A stretch of DNA of 64,000 bases. It comes from Lachnospiraceae bacterium. Its GTDB lineage: Bacteria; Bacillota; Clostridia; Lachnospirales; Lachnospiraceae. The stretch is taken from assembly GCA_024695145.1 (NCBI GenBank), contig JAILIS010000046.1:1-64000 (forward strand), written 5' to 3'. Below, piece by piece: positions 44,603 to 55,140 of this stretch. Position numbers and translations under genes: made by a program. The first letter of the stretch is position 1. Each line of letters opens with the position of its first letter. Under the pieces are notes generated by a model. That model was not told the DNA's origin and searched no databases. It saw only the letters and a program-made list of their open reading frames with translations.

Positions 44603-45126
44603 GGGGTTCAACTCTTGAAGAACTGATAAACAGAACGAACGATCTGTACAAAGAGCACGGACTGTGTCTTGTACAGAAAATACCGACTCCGATAACTCCG
44701 ATCAGGATGAATGCGGATCATTCACAGATCACGCTGGCGTATTTTGACCAGAAAAGTACTGTTGATTATATCGGAGCTGTTCAGGGAATACCCGTATGCT
44801 TTGATGCCAAGGAATGTTCCGTCGATACTTTCGCGCTTTCCAATATTCATGAACATCAGGTAAAGTTCATGGAAGATTTTGAAAAGCAGGGCGGTATAAG
44901 CTTTATCGTGATATACTATGCCCATAAAGACCGGTTCCATTATCTTCGATGCGAAAGATTACAGTATTTCTGGAACAGGATGCAAAAAGGCGGCAGAAAA
45001 AGTTTTCGTATCGAAGAACTGGAAGAAGGCTTTGATCTGATACCGCACGAAGGGCTGCTCGTTCCATATCTGGACGGCATCAAAAAGGATTTGACATTAA
45101 GGGATACGAAGTTTAACGTATCTTAG
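44575..45126 (+). CDS. recU: Holliday junction resolvase RecU
   Basis: The Firmicute resolvase that cuts four-way junctions moved by RuvAB. At 183 residues it has TWNSRGLRG at the start and the PD-(D/E)xK nuclease site in STVDYIG and CFDAKEC; the stalk region precedes it. AGGAGAG lies eight bases before the ATG, within the end of the pseudouridine synthase gene. In Bacillus recU sits with ponA; here it is with his and mut genes. It complements ruvAB at 19112-20743. Confidence 0.95.
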   Translation: MSTWNSRGLRGSTLEELINRTNDLYKEHGLCLVQKIPTPITPIRMNADHSQITLAYFDQKSTVDYIGAVQGIPVCFDAKECSVDTFALSNIHEHQVKFMEDFEKQGGISFIVIYYAHKDRFHYLRCERLQYFWNRMQKGGRKSFRIEELEEGFDLIPHEGLLVPYLDGIKKDLTLRDTKFNVS

Positions 45127-45137
45127 GTGGAGGAGAC

Positions 45138-46772
45138 ATGAACGATATGATCCATACCCCGGAGGGAGTAAGAGATATTCCGCCTTCCGAGTTCGCAAAA
45201 AAACTTGAAATGACAGACCGCCTGCTTAAGGTTATAAAGGATGCCGGGTATCTGCTCATGCAGACTCCCTCATTTGAGTTCTTTGATGTTTTTGCCAATA
45301 ATATGGGACTTACACCTTCAAAGGAGCTGTACAAGTTCTATGACAAAGAAGGCAGCACCCTTGTTTTGCGTCCCGATTTCACACCTGCCATGGCCAGGGC
45401 TTTTTCAAAACTGTATCAGGACTGTGATGATCCGGTAAGGCTGTGTTATAACGGTAATACGTTTGTAAACGCCAACGATCTCAACGGACGGCTTAAAGAA
45501 TGCACACAGATAGGAGCGGAGCTTTATAACGACGCGTCATGTGAAGCAGATGCGGCAATGATCGGGCTTGTCGTTAAATGCATGCTCACAGCCGGCTTTG
45601 ATGATTTTGTAGTGTCTGTCGGAAACGGAAGCTTTTTCAAAGGTCTCTGCCGTTCGCTCGATATCACCGGAACGGATGAGATGAATCTTCGGGAGCTGAT
45701 ATCTGCGAAGAACTATTATAAAGCCGAAGATCTGTTAAAACATCTCGGGGTAGACGATAAGATGACGGATATGATCGTTCATATATCAGACGATCATACG
45801 ACCAAAGATTCACTTGATGATCTGAAAAGTATAACGGATCGTGATCTTTGCCATCCATCTCTTGATCGGCTCATAAAAATCATGGAGATACTCGAGAGAG
45901 ATGGCGTTGATAAATACGTATCCATAGATCTCGGTCTTCTGAACAAGTATAACTATTATACGGGAGTATTGTTCCGGGCATATACATCCGGATTCGGTGA
46001 TGCCGTTATCAAGGGCGGAAGATATGACAATCTTGTAAAGGAATTCGGTAAAGACACCCCGGCGATCGGCTTCGGTATCAGCCTTGATGAGCTTCTGATC
46101 GCCAGAAACGTGCAGGAGCGTAAGAGTAAGGATGATAGCAAATATCTGACCATAGCGCTCACCAAAGGCCGTCTTGCGGACAAGACCCTCGCCCTTCTCG
46201 AAAAATGCGGATTCTCCTGTGAGGAGATGAAGGACAAAGATACAAGAAAGCTCATATTCGTAAACGAAGAACAGAAGCTGCGATTTTTCCTTGCAAAAGG
46301 ACCGGACGTTCCGACATATGTGGAACACGGAGTGGCAGATATCGGGGTTGTCGGCAAAGACACGATCAATGAGGAAGACAGAAAGGTACTCGAAGTCCTC
46401 GATCTGGGATTCGGAAAGTGCAGGATGTGCATCTGCGGCCACGCTGATATGAAAGAGCGTCTTGATACGGCGGATATGATACGGATAGCAACAAAATATC
46501 CTCATATCGCAAAGACATATTTTAATGATATAAGGCGCCAGAGCGTGGATATCATAAAACTGAACGGAAGCATAGAGCTTGCTCCCATAGTCGGTCTGTC
46601 TGATGTGATAGTCGATATAGTCGAAACCGGCAGTACGCTTCGGGAAAACGGCCTGTCGATTCTTGAAGAGATCTTTGACATATCGGCAAGAATGATCGTC
46701 AACCCCGTATCCATGAGGCTGCAGTCAAAACGGATAAACGAACTTATCGGCAGTATCAAGGAGGCATTATGA
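45138..46772 (+). CDS. hisZG: HisZ-HisG fusion: ATP phosphoribosyltransferase with its regulatory subunit
   Basis: A single 544-residue frame holding two proteins that are normally separate. Residues 1-~325 form HisZ, a HisRS-like domain with VLRPDFTPAMARAF, YYTGVLFRAY and GGRYDNL. Residues ~335-544 form a short-type HisG catalytic domain, with IALTKGRLAD, DIGVVGKDTI and VDIVETGSTLRENGL. HisG joins ATP and PRPP in the first step of histidine synthesis; short HisG needs HisZ for activity and feedback inhibition, so fusion fixes a 1:1 ratio. A ten-residue charged linker (QERKSKDDSK) joins them. The start has GGTGGAGGAG. hisD overlaps its stop by four bases. Confidence 0.92.
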   Translation: MNDMIHTPEGVRDIPPSEFAKKLEMTDRLLKVIKDAGYLLMQTPSFEFFDVFANNMGLTPSKELYKFYDKEGSTLVLRPDFTPAMARAFSKLYQDCDDPVRLCYNGNTFVNANDLNGRLKECTQIGAELYNDASCEADAAMIGLVVKCMLTAGFDDFVVSVGNGSFFKGLCRSLDITGTDEMNLRELISAKNYYKAEDLLKHLGVDDKMTDMIVHISDDHTTKDSLDDLKSITDRDLCHPSLDRLIKIMEILERDGVDKYVSIDLGLLNKYNYYTGVLFRAYTSGFGDAVIKGGRYDNLVKEFGKDTPAIGFGISLDELLIARNVQERKSKDDSKYLTIALTKGRLADKTLALLEKCGFSCEEMKDKDTRKLIFVNEEQKLRFFLAKGPDVPTYVEHGVADIGVVGKDTINEEDRKVLEVLDLGFGKCRMCICGHADMKERLDTADMIRIATKYPHIAKTYFNDIRRQSVDIIKLNGSIELAPIVGLSDVIVDIVETGSTLRENGLSILEEIFDISARMIVNPVSMRLQSKRINELIGSIKEAL

Positions 46773-48067
46773 AAACCGTTAAACTTACAAAAGACTCTGT
46801 AGCGGGATTACTTACGGATCTGCTCCGCCGCAGTCCCGGTGAATATACCGAATATGAAAATACAGTAAAAGAGATCACCTCTAGAGTCCGGAAAGAGGGA
46901 GATGATGCTGTTTTTGAATACACGAATAAGTTCGACAAATGGGATATAAACGCCAATAACGTTAAAGTTACGGCAGAAGAGATCGAAAGTGCATACTCCT
47001 CATTTGATAAAGAACTGATCCGTGTAATGAAAAGATCCGCGAATAATATAAGGAAATATCATGAAAAGCAGCTGGTCAACAGCTGGTTCGATACTGAAGG
47101 CGGATGCATACTGGGACAGAAAATAAGTGCCGTTGAAAATGTCGGAGTTTATGTTCCCGGCGGTAAAGCGGCATATCCGTCGTCAACACTCATGTGTATC
47201 ATACCCGCGTTGGTTGCAGGGGTTGATAACATCATCATGACAACGCCGGCCGATAAAAACGGGATAGTAAACCCGGCTACTCTTGTCGCAGCAAAGATAA
47301 CGGGCGTTACCGAAATATACAAAGTCGGAGGAGCCCAGGCAGTTGCCGCCATGGCATTCGGTACAAAAAGCATTCCGAAAGTCGACAAGATCGTCGGACC
47401 GGGAAATATCTTCGTGGCCCTTGCCAAAAAAGAAGTGTTCGGCCATGTCAGTATCGATTCAATAGCCGGTCCGAGCGAAATACTTGTTTTGGCTGACGAC
47501 AGTGCCAATGCGAAATATGTTGCCGCAGACCTTCTGTCACAGGCAGAACATGATGAGCTTGCAAGTGCGATACTGATCACCAACAGCAGCGAACTTGCCG
47601 ATGAGGTATGCAAGTACATCGATAAGTTTCTTGCAAAGCTTGAGAGGGCTGATATCATCAAAAGTTCCCTTGATAATTACGGCTGTATCCTTGTTGCCGA
47701 CAATATGGATGATGCAACAGCTGCCGCCAATGAGATAGCGAGCGAACATCTGGAGATCCTGACACGTGATCCGTATGCTGTCATGACGAAGATAAAAAAT
47801 GCCGGAGCGATCTTTCTGGGCGATTATTCATCGGAACCTCTCGGAGATTATTTTGCAGGCCCCGATCATGTCCTTCCGACGAACGGTACCGCAAAGTTCT
47901 TCTCACCGCTTGGAGTTGATTCATTTATAAAACGTACGAGCATAATCAGCTATTCAAAAGAAGCTCTTGAGAGCGCATGCGATGATATCATGAAATTTGC
48001 AAAAGCAGAGGGACTGACTGCACATGCCAATTCCATAGGTGTCAGATTTGACAAAGGAGTATTGTGA
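46769..48067 (+). CDS. hisD: Histidinol dehydrogenase
   Basis: The last two oxidations of histidine synthesis, histidinol to histidine with NAD and zinc. At 432 residues it is complete, with NVGVYVPGGKAAYPSS, GPGNIFVALAKKEV, DSIAGPSEILVLAD, the zinc-site glutamine in LLSQAEHDE and SEHLEILT. The ATG overlaps the hisZG stop (ATGA) and has AAGGAGG. hisB follows after one base. Confidence 0.97.
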   Translation: MKTVKLTKDSVAGLLTDLLRRSPGEYTEYENTVKEITSRVRKEGDDAVFEYTNKFDKWDINANNVKVTAEEIESAYSSFDKELIRVMKRSANNIRKYHEKQLVNSWFDTEGGCILGQKISAVENVGVYVPGGKAAYPSSTLMCIIPALVAGVDNIIMTTPADKNGIVNPATLVAAKITGVTEIYKVGGAQAVAAMAFGTKSIPKVDKIVGPGNIFVALAKKEVFGHVSIDSIAGPSEILVLADDSANAKYVAADLLSQAEHDELASAILITNSSELADEVCKYIDKFLAKLERADIIKSSLDNYGCILVADNMDDATAAANEIASEHLEILTRDPYAVMTKIKNAGAIFLGDYSSEPLGDYFAGPDHVLPTNGTAKFFSPLGVDSFIKRTSIISYSKEALESACDDIMKFAKAEGLTAHANSIGVRFDKGVL

Positions 48068-48068
48068 T

Positions 48069-48674
48069 ATGCCAAGAAAAAGCACGGTTAACAGGGAAGC
48101 AAATGTCAAGAGACAGACAAAAGAAACACTTATAAACGTAAGTCTTAGTATTGACGGAGTCGGAGAAGCCAAGATAGATTCCGGCATAGGATTTTTCGAT
48201 CATATGCTCGAAAGCTTTGCAAAGCACGGATTCTTTGATCTTACGCTTTCGTGTGAGGGTGATCTTCACGTGGACGGACATCATTCTGTTGAGGACTGCG
48301 GTATAGTGCTCGGTCAGGCCATAAAAGAAGCCGTAGCCGCAAAAGAGGGCATGGTCCGCTACGGACACTGCATCCTGCCAATGGATGATGCACTTGTTCT
48401 GACGGCAGTTGACCTGTGCGGCAGGCCTTATTTTGAATATGACGCAAAGTTTGAAACGGAAAAGATAGGATACCTTGATACCGAACTTATCAGGGAATTT
48501 TTCTATGCCATCAGTTACAGCGCCCGGATGAACCTTCACATAAAAGTGCTCTCGGGCAGCAATTCCCACCATATATGCGAGGCCATGTTCAAGAGTTTTG
48601 CACGATCGCTAGATATGGCAACATCTCTTGACCAGCGGATAACAAATGTATTGTCAACGAAAGGATCACTTTAA
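48069..48674 (+). CDS. hisB: Imidazoleglycerol-phosphate dehydratase
   Basis: Histidine synthesis, dehydration of imidazoleglycerol-phosphate; the single-domain type without the N-terminal phosphatase found in enterics. 201 residues with the two Mn-binding repeats seen as [26 protein letters not shown] and [15 protein letters not shown]. The start is the ATG at 48069, eight bases after AAAGGAG inside the end of hisD; an earlier in-frame ATG inside hisD is not used. The next gene overlaps by one base. Confidence 0.97.
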   Translation: MPRKSTVNREANVKRQTKETLINVSLSIDGVGEAKIDSGIGFFDHMLESFAKHGFFDLTLSCEGDLHVDGHHSVEDCGIVLGQAIKEAVAAKEGMVRYGHCILPMDDALVLTAVDLCGRPYFEYDAKFETEKIGYLDTELIREFFYAISYSARMNLHIKVLSGSNSHHICEAMFKSFARSLDMATSLDQRITNVLSTKGSL

Positions 48675-49936
48675 TGAACAAACTTCTGATCCCGTGTGTC
48701 TATCTTAAAAAAGACAGACTCATAAGGGGCTTTAAAGACAATGAGACGGTAAGCACGGATCCGGTTGAATACTGCGTTGCCCTTTCCGTAAAAGGCGCTG
48801 ATGCCATACTCGTATTCGATCTGTCGGAAGGTGACAACGAACACGAGGCTTCCCTTCTTACGATCCGTGAGATCACACGCCGGATGGATACACCCGTTTA
48901 TGGTGCAGGTAACGTAAACCGCCTTGAAGATGTCAAAAAGCTGCTCTATGCAGGATGCAGAAAAGTTGCCCTTAATATGGCAAAGCAGTCAAACATCGAT
49001 CTGATCGAAGACGCGGGAAAACGTTTTTCCAAAGAGAAGATCTATGTATGTGCCGACAGTACGGAGCAGGTACTTGATAATCTTAAGGTCATAAAGGAAA
49101 ATGCGGAAGGTGCGCTTATACTCGGAATGCTGTTTGACGACAGATTTGACGAGATACCCGTGATACCCGTTATTAATGACGGTGATCCCGTAAAGATCCT
49201 CGGAAAGAAGTATGTATGTGCTCTTTCGGGAGATACGGTAAACTGCCGTAAAGATGACCTGTTCTCATTCAAGGAGGAGCTCATCAAAGCAGGAATACCG
49301 GCTGATTTTTGCTCCGTCAGCGTTAAATGGGAAGATCTTAAATGCGATGATAAAGGACTGATCCCGGTCATATGCCAGGATGTCAAAACAAATGCCGTAC
49401 TGATGCTCGCCTATATGAACAGGGAAGCTTATGAGATTACCATCCGTGAAGGGATCATGACATATTATTCCAGATCAAGGAAATGTCTGTGGAAGAAAGG
49501 TGAGACAAGCGGACATTATCAGTATGTCAGGGAGCTTTACAGTGACTGCGACAATGATACGCTTCTGGCCAAAGTCGTTCAGATCGGAAATGCCTGTCAT
49601 ACAGGTGAATACTCATGCTTCTTTAATGAGATAATCAAAAAGGACAACCCTAACAAAGATCCTTATTCGATACTGGAAGATGTGTATTCGGTAATAATGG
49701 ACCGCAAAGATAATCCCAAAGAAGGTTCTTATACCAATTATCTGTTTGACAAAGGCCTTGACAAAATACTCAAAAAAGTCGGGGAAGAGGCTACCGAGAT
49801 CGTAATAGCCGCCAAGAATCCCGAAAACGAAGAGAGTAAATACGAGATAGCCGATTTTCTGTATCACATCATGGTACTCATGGCGCTAAAAGGCATAACA
49901 TGGGAAGAGGTCTGTTGGGAGCTGGCAAACAGGTGA
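48674..49936 (+). CDS. hisIE: HisF-like domain fused to HisI-HisE (phosphoribosyl-AMP cyclohydrolase/phosphoribosyl-ATP pyrophosphatase)
   Basis: A 420-residue three-part protein. The HisI domain (~216-318) has [26 protein letters not shown] and [11 protein letters not shown]. The HisE domain (~333-420) has [15 protein letters not shown] and YEIADFLYH. Together they perform steps two and three of histidine synthesis. The first ~210 residues resemble the N-terminal half of HisA/HisF ([35 protein letters not shown]), but the catalytic aspartate of IxCLD is Tyr10 and the second half is shortened. This part is probably a non-catalytic, regulatory or docking domain. True hisA, hisF, hisH and hisC are not in the window. 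Confidence 0.88.
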   Translation: MNKLLIPCVYLKKDRLIRGFKDNETVSTDPVEYCVALSVKGADAILVFDLSEGDNEHEASLLTIREITRRMDTPVYGAGNVNRLEDVKKLLYAGCRKVALNMAKQSNIDLIEDAGKRFSKEKIYVCADSTEQVLDNLKVIKENAEGALILGMLFDDRFDEIPVIPVINDGDPVKILGKKYVCALSGDTVNCRKDDLFSFKEELIKAGIPADFCSVSVKWEDLKCDDKGLIPVICQDVKTNAVLMLAYMNREAYEITIREGIMTYYSRSRKCLWKKGETSGHYQYVRELYSDCDNDTLLAKVVQIGNACHTGEYSCFFNEIIKKDNPNKDPYSILEDVYSVIMDRKDNPKEGSYTNYLFDKGLDKILKKVGEEATEIVIAAKNPENEESKYEIADFLYHIMVLMALKGITWEEVCWELANR

Positions 49937-51792
49937 ACGGTCTTGCCCTGTCAAACGAAATACTCATGTCGGTAGACAAGCCCGCACGATATATCGGACA
50001 CGAGATAAATGCCGTATACAAAGATCCCGGGGGCCTTGTCAGATTTGTCATGTGTTTTCCGGATCTGTATGAGATAGGAATGTCTCATCTCGGAATACAG
50101 ATCCTGTACGACATGCTCAATTCCTTTGATGATGTATGGTGTGAGAGAGTGTATTCCGTATGGACCGATCTTCACCGCATAATGAAAGATGAGCACATAC
50201 CGCTGTTCGCCCTTGAATCTCAGGATCCTGTCAAAGACTTTGATTTTCTCGGGATAACGCTTCAGTATGAGATGTGTTACACAAACATGCTTCAGATCCT
50301 GGATCTCTCCGGCATCCCGTTTTACAGCAGTGACCGGGGTGAGGACGATCCGATAGTGATATGCGGAGGACCGTGTGCGTACAATCCCGAGCCTCTGGCT
50401 GATTTTACGGATCTTGTCTATATAGGTGAAGGCGAGACCGTATACCGCAGACTTATAGATCTGTATAAAGAATGTAAGAGCGCGGGAGTGACCAGGCGGG
50501 AGTTTATACACGAAGCCGGAAAACTGCCGGGTATATATGCTCCTTCATGCTATGAAGTGTCATACAATGATGACGGTACGATAAAAAGCTTTGATCCGTT
50601 ATATGATGATATGCCCGACAGGATCGTAAAAGAAGTCGTATGCGATCTTTCAGATACTTATTATCCGGTAAAGCCGATAGTACCGTACATCAAAGCCACT
50701 CAGGACAGAGTGGTGCTTGAGATACAGCGCGGATGTATAAGAGGATGCAGATTCTGCCAGGCCGGAAGCGTATACCGGCCCACCCGTGAGCGCGATGAAA
50801 AAAAACTTGAAGAATATGCAAGGCAGATGATCGCAAATACAGGGCATGAGGAGATATCCCTCTCATCCTTAAGTTCATCGGATTACTCGCATCTTGAACA
50901 GATATGCGATTTTCTCATAAACGAATTCTCAAGTAAGCATATAAACATTTCCCTTCCGTCACTTCGTGTGGATGCGTTTTCCCTTGATGTGATGAGCAAA
51001 GTACAGGATGTCAGAAAATCAGTCATCACATTTGCTCCGGAGGCAGGGAGCCAGAGGATGCGAAACGTCATAAATAAAGGCCTTACAAGAGAAGATATCC
51101 TTAAAGGCTGCAGGGAAGCATTCATTGGCGGATGGACCAGGGTAAAGCTTTATTTCATGCTCGGTCTTCCGTTTGAGACGGAAGAAGACATGGAAGGGAT
51201 AGCGGAGCTTTCAAACGAGATTGCAAAGCTCTATTACGACACGATACCGAAGGAGGAGAGAAAGACGAAAGTCAGCATCGTCTCGTCAACCTCCTTTTTT
51301 GTGCCCAAACCCTTCACACCGTTCCAGTGGGCCTCCATGAACACGGCAGATGAATTTCGTTACAAAGCCCATGTTGTAAATGAAGCGATGAGAAAACAGC
51401 TCAATTACAAGAGCATTAAATACAACTGGCACAGTGCGGATGTATCCGTTCTTGAAGGCGTGTTTGCAAGAGGCGACAGAAGACTTGCAAAAGTACTTGT
51501 CAGGGCATATGAAAAAGGATGTCTTTTTGATGCCTGGACAGAGACTTTTTCTTTTGCACCGTGGCAGGAGGCATTTAACGAGACCGGAACAGACCCGGAA
51601 TTTTATTATAACCGCGTAAGAAGTCTTGATGAGATACTTCCCTGGGATTTTATCGATACCGGCGTGACAAAGGATTTTCTTATAAGGGAATATGAGAATG
51701 CCGCTAAAGGTACAGTCACACCGAACTGCAGACAAAAATGCAGCGGATGCGGAGCGGCGAGATACAAAGGAGGGGTCTGTTATGAAAGTTAG
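49933..51792 (+). CDS. TIGR03960-type B12-binding-like radical SAM protein
   Basis: A 619-residue protein with an N-terminal cobalamin-binding-like Rossmann region (~30-190, with [20 protein letters not shown] and [11 protein letters not shown]) and a radical SAM domain whose cluster motif is CIRGCRFC (~residues 258-265). A Cys-rich tail (CRQKCSGCG) may hold a second cluster. The start is GTG at 49933, forming a GTGA overlap with the hisIE stop; longer readings enter hisIE. It is always found next to the DUF2344 protein encoded next. The substrate is unknown; RNA modification has been suggested from context. Confidence 0.88.
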   Translation: MNGLALSNEILMSVDKPARYIGHEINAVYKDPGGLVRFVMCFPDLYEIGMSHLGIQILYDMLNSFDDVWCERVYSVWTDLHRIMKDEHIPLFALESQDPVKDFDFLGITLQYEMCYTNMLQILDLSGIPFYSSDRGEDDPIVICGGPCAYNPEPLADFTDLVYIGEGETVYRRLIDLYKECKSAGVTRREFIHEAGKLPGIYAPSCYEVSYNDDGTIKSFDPLYDDMPDRIVKEVVCDLSDTYYPVKPIVPYIKATQDRVVLEIQRGCIRGCRFCQAGSVYRPTRERDEKKLEEYARQMIANTGHEEISLSSLSSSDYSHLEQICDFLINEFSSKHINISLPSLRVDAFSLDVMSKVQDVRKSVITFAPEAGSQRMRNVINKGLTREDILKGCREAFIGGWTRVKLYFMLGLPFETEEDMEGIAELSNEIAKLYYDTIPKEERKTKVSIVSSTSFFVPKPFTPFQWASMNTADEFRYKAHVVNEAMRKQLNYKSIKYNWHSADVSVLEGVFARGDRRLAKVLVRAYEKGCLFDAWTETFSFAPWQEAFNETGTDPEFYYNRVRSLDEILPWDFIDTGVTKDFLIREYENAAKGTVTPNCRQKCSGCGAARYKGGVCYES

Positions 51793-52480
51793 GATCAGAT
51801 TCTCCAAGCATGGTGCCCTTGTATATATCGGCCACCTCGATGTTATGAGGTATTTCCAGAAGCTGTTTCGAAGAGCCGATATACCGGTAAAGTACTCCGA
51901 GGGTTTTTCCCCGCACCAGATCCTTTCATTTACGCCTCCGCTACCGCTCGGTATGGAAAGCTTCGGCGAATATGCCGATGTGGAGCTGACGCAAAGTGTT
52001 CCGACAAAAAAAGCACTCGCGGTACTAAGAAAAAAGAGTGTTCCCGAAATAGAGATAATGTCGTTCAGACAGCTGCCCGACGGCTGTGAAAATGCCATGG
52101 CATCGGTAAAAGCGGCATCTTATTCATTTATATATGATGATAAGGCGCAAAATGATGCCGTAAAAGATGCAGTAACGGCTTTTCTAGATAAGAGCGAGCT
52201 GAACATACTGAAAAAAACGAAAAAGAACGAACGGATCATCAATATAAGACCGCTTGTATATGATCTTACGGTTGATACGGATGCCGCAAAGATCGATATG
52301 ACCATAAGTTCCGGAAGTCTTGACAATATCAAACCCGAACTTGTTCTTGACTGCCTGATACAAAACTGCGGACTGGACAGCACGATTCTGACAGGCTCAC
52401 GGACCGTCCGGCTCGATCAGTTCACGGATGCGGGCGGTAAGCTTATCTCACTTGATGAAGCCGGAGAGGATATCATATAA
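51782..52480 (+). CDS. DUF2344/TIGR03936 radical-SAM-linked protein
   Basis: A 232-residue protein starting [20 protein letters not shown], the family signature, with PVKYSEGFSPHQ and PPLPLGMESFGEYAD following. It is the constant partner of TIGR03960 radical SAM proteins and is sometimes fused to them. The ATG at 51782 lies inside the end of the radical SAM gene, after GGAGGGG. The function is unknown; the two probably act as one enzyme system. Confidence 0.9.
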   Translation: MKVRIRFSKHGALVYIGHLDVMRYFQKLFRRADIPVKYSEGFSPHQILSFTPPLPLGMESFGEYADVELTQSVPTKKALAVLRKKSVPEIEIMSFRQLPDGCENAMASVKAASYSFIYDDKAQNDAVKDAVTAFLDKSELNILKKTKKNERIINIRPLVYDLTVDTDAAKIDMTISSGSLDNIKPELVLDCLIQNCGLDSTILTGSRTVRLDQFTDAGGKLISLDEAGEDII

Positions 52481-52490
52481 CAAAGAGATA

Positions 52491-55136
52491 ATGGATACAA
52501 AACTGTCTCCCATGATGCAAAAATACATAGAAACAAAGGAGAGCTACAAGGACTGCATCCTTTTTTACCGTCTCGGTGATTTTTACGAGATGTTCTTTGA
52601 TGATGCGATAACCGCATCTAAGGAACTTGAGCTCACACTTACGGGAAAAAGCTGCGGACTGCCGGAGAGAGCTCCCATGTGCGGAGTACCCTTTCACGCT
52701 GCACAGGTCTACATCAACAGGCTCGTTCAAAAAGGCTATAAAGTCGCCATCTGCGAGCAGGTTGAAGATCCGAAAGAAGCAAAGGGACTCGTAAAGCGTG
52801 AAGTCACAAGGATAGCGACTCCGGGCACAAACATAGACATGGACACTCTGAGCGAAGAGTCCAACAACTATATCATGTGCATCTATTATACCGAGAATGT
52901 GTATGGGATAGCCGTTTCCGATATAACGACCGGGATATTTGCGACAACGGAAGTTACCGATGCACGAAAGCTTTCCGATGAGATATACAAATATTCTCCT
53001 TCAGAGATAATATGCAATGAAGCTTTTACCGTTTCGGGCTTTGATTTTGAAGAGTTAAAACTTCATCTGCATACGGTCATATTCCCCATAGAATCATTCT
53101 ATTTTGACGATGATACGTGTATACAGGCTCTTTCCGACCAGTTTCAGTCTTTTGATCCCGCATCTTACGGGATCTCAAGTCTCACCGGCTGTATCGTCTC
53201 GTCCGGGGCGCTCATACAGTATCTGTGCGAGTCTCAAAAGAGCGCCATCCCGCAGATAAGAAAGCTTACGGTATATTCCGTCAACGACTATATGGTGCTC
53301 GACAGTGCGACACGCAGAAATCTCGAGCTGACGGAGACAATGCTCGACAAGACGAAAAAAGGATCCCTTCTCTATGTTCTCGATAAGACAAAGACCGCAA
53401 TGGGCGCGAGAATGCTACGGTCTTTTCTCGAGCAGCCGCTGACCGATAAAAAAAAGATAAATGAAAGACTTGATGCCGTAGATGCTTTTTACGGGGATCT
53501 GATCCTTCGTGAAGAACTGCGGGAATATCTGACTCCGATATACGATCTGGAACGTCTCATGGGCAAGATCAACTACCGGTCCGCCAATCCGAGGGATCTG
53601 ATCGCATTCGCCAATTCGATCAGAATGCTTACTCCGATCAAAAAACTGCTGTCGGCATCAAAGGTACCTGAACTTGCCGGGCTCTGCAAAGACCTTGATA
53701 CGCTCGAAGATCTGTGCGCTCTTATCGACGAATGCATAAGTGAAGACGCTCCCGTTACGATCAAAGAGGGCGGAATAGTAAAGAACGGTTATTCGGAAAA
53801 GGTCGACTCACTTCGAAATGCCAAGACTGACGGAAAAAAATGGCTTGCGGATCTTGAAGCTGAAGACCGGGAGCGTACGGGGATCAAGAACCTTCGTATC
53901 AAATACAACCGGGTCTTCGGATATTATTTTGAAGTGACCAATTCTTTCCTTGAAATGGTACCGGAAGACTATATAAGGAAACAGACACTTGCAAATGCCG
54001 AAAGATATACGACCGCCCGTCTTACCGAACTCGAAGATACGATTTTAAACGCTGAAGACAAACTGTTTTCGCTTGAATACGATATATTCATGGAACTGCG
54101 CCATAAGCTCTCGCTTTGTGTGGACAGGATACTTAAGAGTGCGCGTATCATAGCTGTACTCGATGCATATTCCTCCCTCGGTTATGTTGCTTCGTCAAAT
54201 AATTATGTGAGACCGTCCGTGAATGATAAGGGAATTATAAATATAAAGGACGGACGTCATCCTGTCGTTGAAAAGCTTACAAAAGATGAGATGTTCATAG
54301 CAAACGACACGTACCTTGACTGCCAGAAGAACAGGATAAGTGTCATAACCGGCCCCAACATGGCCGGAAAATCAACATATATGCGTCAGGTTGCCCTGAT
54401 CGTTCTGATGGCTCAGATAGGATCTTTCGTCCCGGCAAAAGAGGCCGAAATAGGTATAGTCGACAGGATATTCACGCGCGTGGGGGCGAGTGATGATCTC
54501 GCAAGCGGCAGATCGACCTTTATGGTCGAAATGACCGAAGTGGCCAATATACTGAGAAATGCGACATCAAAGAGCCTTCTGATCCTCGACGAGATAGGGC
54601 GCGGAACTTCGACCTTCGACGGACTGTCCATTGCCTGGGCGGTGATCGAATATATCAGTAACACAAAGCTGCTCGGAGCCAAGACTCTTTTTGCCACTCA
54701 TTATCATGAACTGACGGAACTTGAAGGGAAGATAGCCGGTGTAAACAATTACTGTATAGCCGTAAGAGAGAAGAAAGACAATATCGTATTCCTTCGCAAG
54801 ATAGTAAAAGGCGGTGCCGACAGAAGCTACGGGATAGCCGTTGCAAAGCTCGCGGGACTTCCCGAAAGCGTTATAGACCGTGCCAACGAACTGGTGGACC
54901 AGCTCTCGGAAAATGACATATCTGCAAGCGTTCGTTCCATCGCGGCAGATACTCCGAAAAACAGGATACTGAAAAAGAGTGATGACGTTGACAGAGGACA
55001 GATGTCACTCTTTGATACGATAAGCGATGAGGAGATAATTGATGAGATCAAGAGTCTCGACTGTAACAACATGACACCTGTGGAAGCGCTGAACGCACTG
55101 TCGATGATACAGAGCAAACTGAAGAACAGATGGTAG
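52491..55136 (+). CDS. mutS: DNA mismatch repair protein MutS
   Basis: Recognises mismatches and small loops. 881 residues: the N-terminal mismatch-binding domain has the Phe-x-Glu motif in RLGDFYEMF; connector, lever and clamp domains follow; the ATPase has Walker A GPNMAGKSTYMRQ, Walker B ILDEIGRGTSTFDG and the HYHELTELE signature; the C-terminus holds the MutL/beta-clamp-type QMSLFD segment. The ATG at 52491 has a weak AAAGAG site; in-frame codons further upstream lie inside the DUF2344 gene and are not family sequence. mutL follows after four bases. Confidence 0.97.
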   Translation: MDTKLSPMMQKYIETKESYKDCILFYRLGDFYEMFFDDAITASKELELTLTGKSCGLPERAPMCGVPFHAAQVYINRLVQKGYKVAICEQVEDPKEAKGLVKREVTRIATPGTNIDMDTLSEESNNYIMCIYYTENVYGIAVSDITTGIFATTEVTDARKLSDEIYKYSPSEIICNEAFTVSGFDFEELKLHLHTVIFPIESFYFDDDTCIQALSDQFQSFDPASYGISSLTGCIVSSGALIQYLCESQKSAIPQIRKLTVYSVNDYMVLDSATRRNLELTETMLDKTKKGSLLYVLDKTKTAMGARMLRSFLEQPLTDKKKINERLDAVDAFYGDLILREELREYLTPIYDLERLMGKINYRSANPRDLIAFANSIRMLTPIKKLLSASKVPELAGLCKDLDTLEDLCALIDECISEDAPVTIKEGGIVKNGYSEKVDSLRNAKTDGKKWLADLEAEDRERTGIKNLRIKYNRVFGYYFEVTNSFLEMVPEDYIRKQTLANAERYTTARLTELEDTILNAEDKLFSLEYDIFMELRHKLSLCVDRILKSARIIAVLDAYSSLGYVASSNNYVRPSVNDKGIINIKDGRHPVVEKLTKDEMFIANDTYLDCQKNRISVITGPNMAGKSTYMRQVALIVLMAQIGSFVPAKEAEIGIVDRIFTRVGASDDLASGRSTFMVEMTEVANILRNATSKSLLILDEIGRGTSTFDGLSIAWAVIEYISNTKLLGAKTLFATHYHELTELEGKIAGVNNYCIAVREKKDNIVFLRKIVKGGADRSYGIAVAKLAGLPESVIDRANELVDQLSENDISASVRSIAADTPKNRILKKSDDVDRGQMSLFDTISDEEIIDEIKSLDCNNMTPVEALNALSMIQSKLKNRW

Positions 55137-55140
55137 AAAA

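Noticed and set aside
49900..49932. ATG start at 49900 for the TIGR03960 protein
   Set aside because: It would add residues encoded inside the HisE domain; the GTG at 49933 forms a coupled GTGA junction and yields the family's usual LALSNEIL start.
51286..52098. 270-residue frame on the minus strand
   Set aside because: Antisense to the radical SAM and DUF2344 genes, no family motif and no ribosome site.
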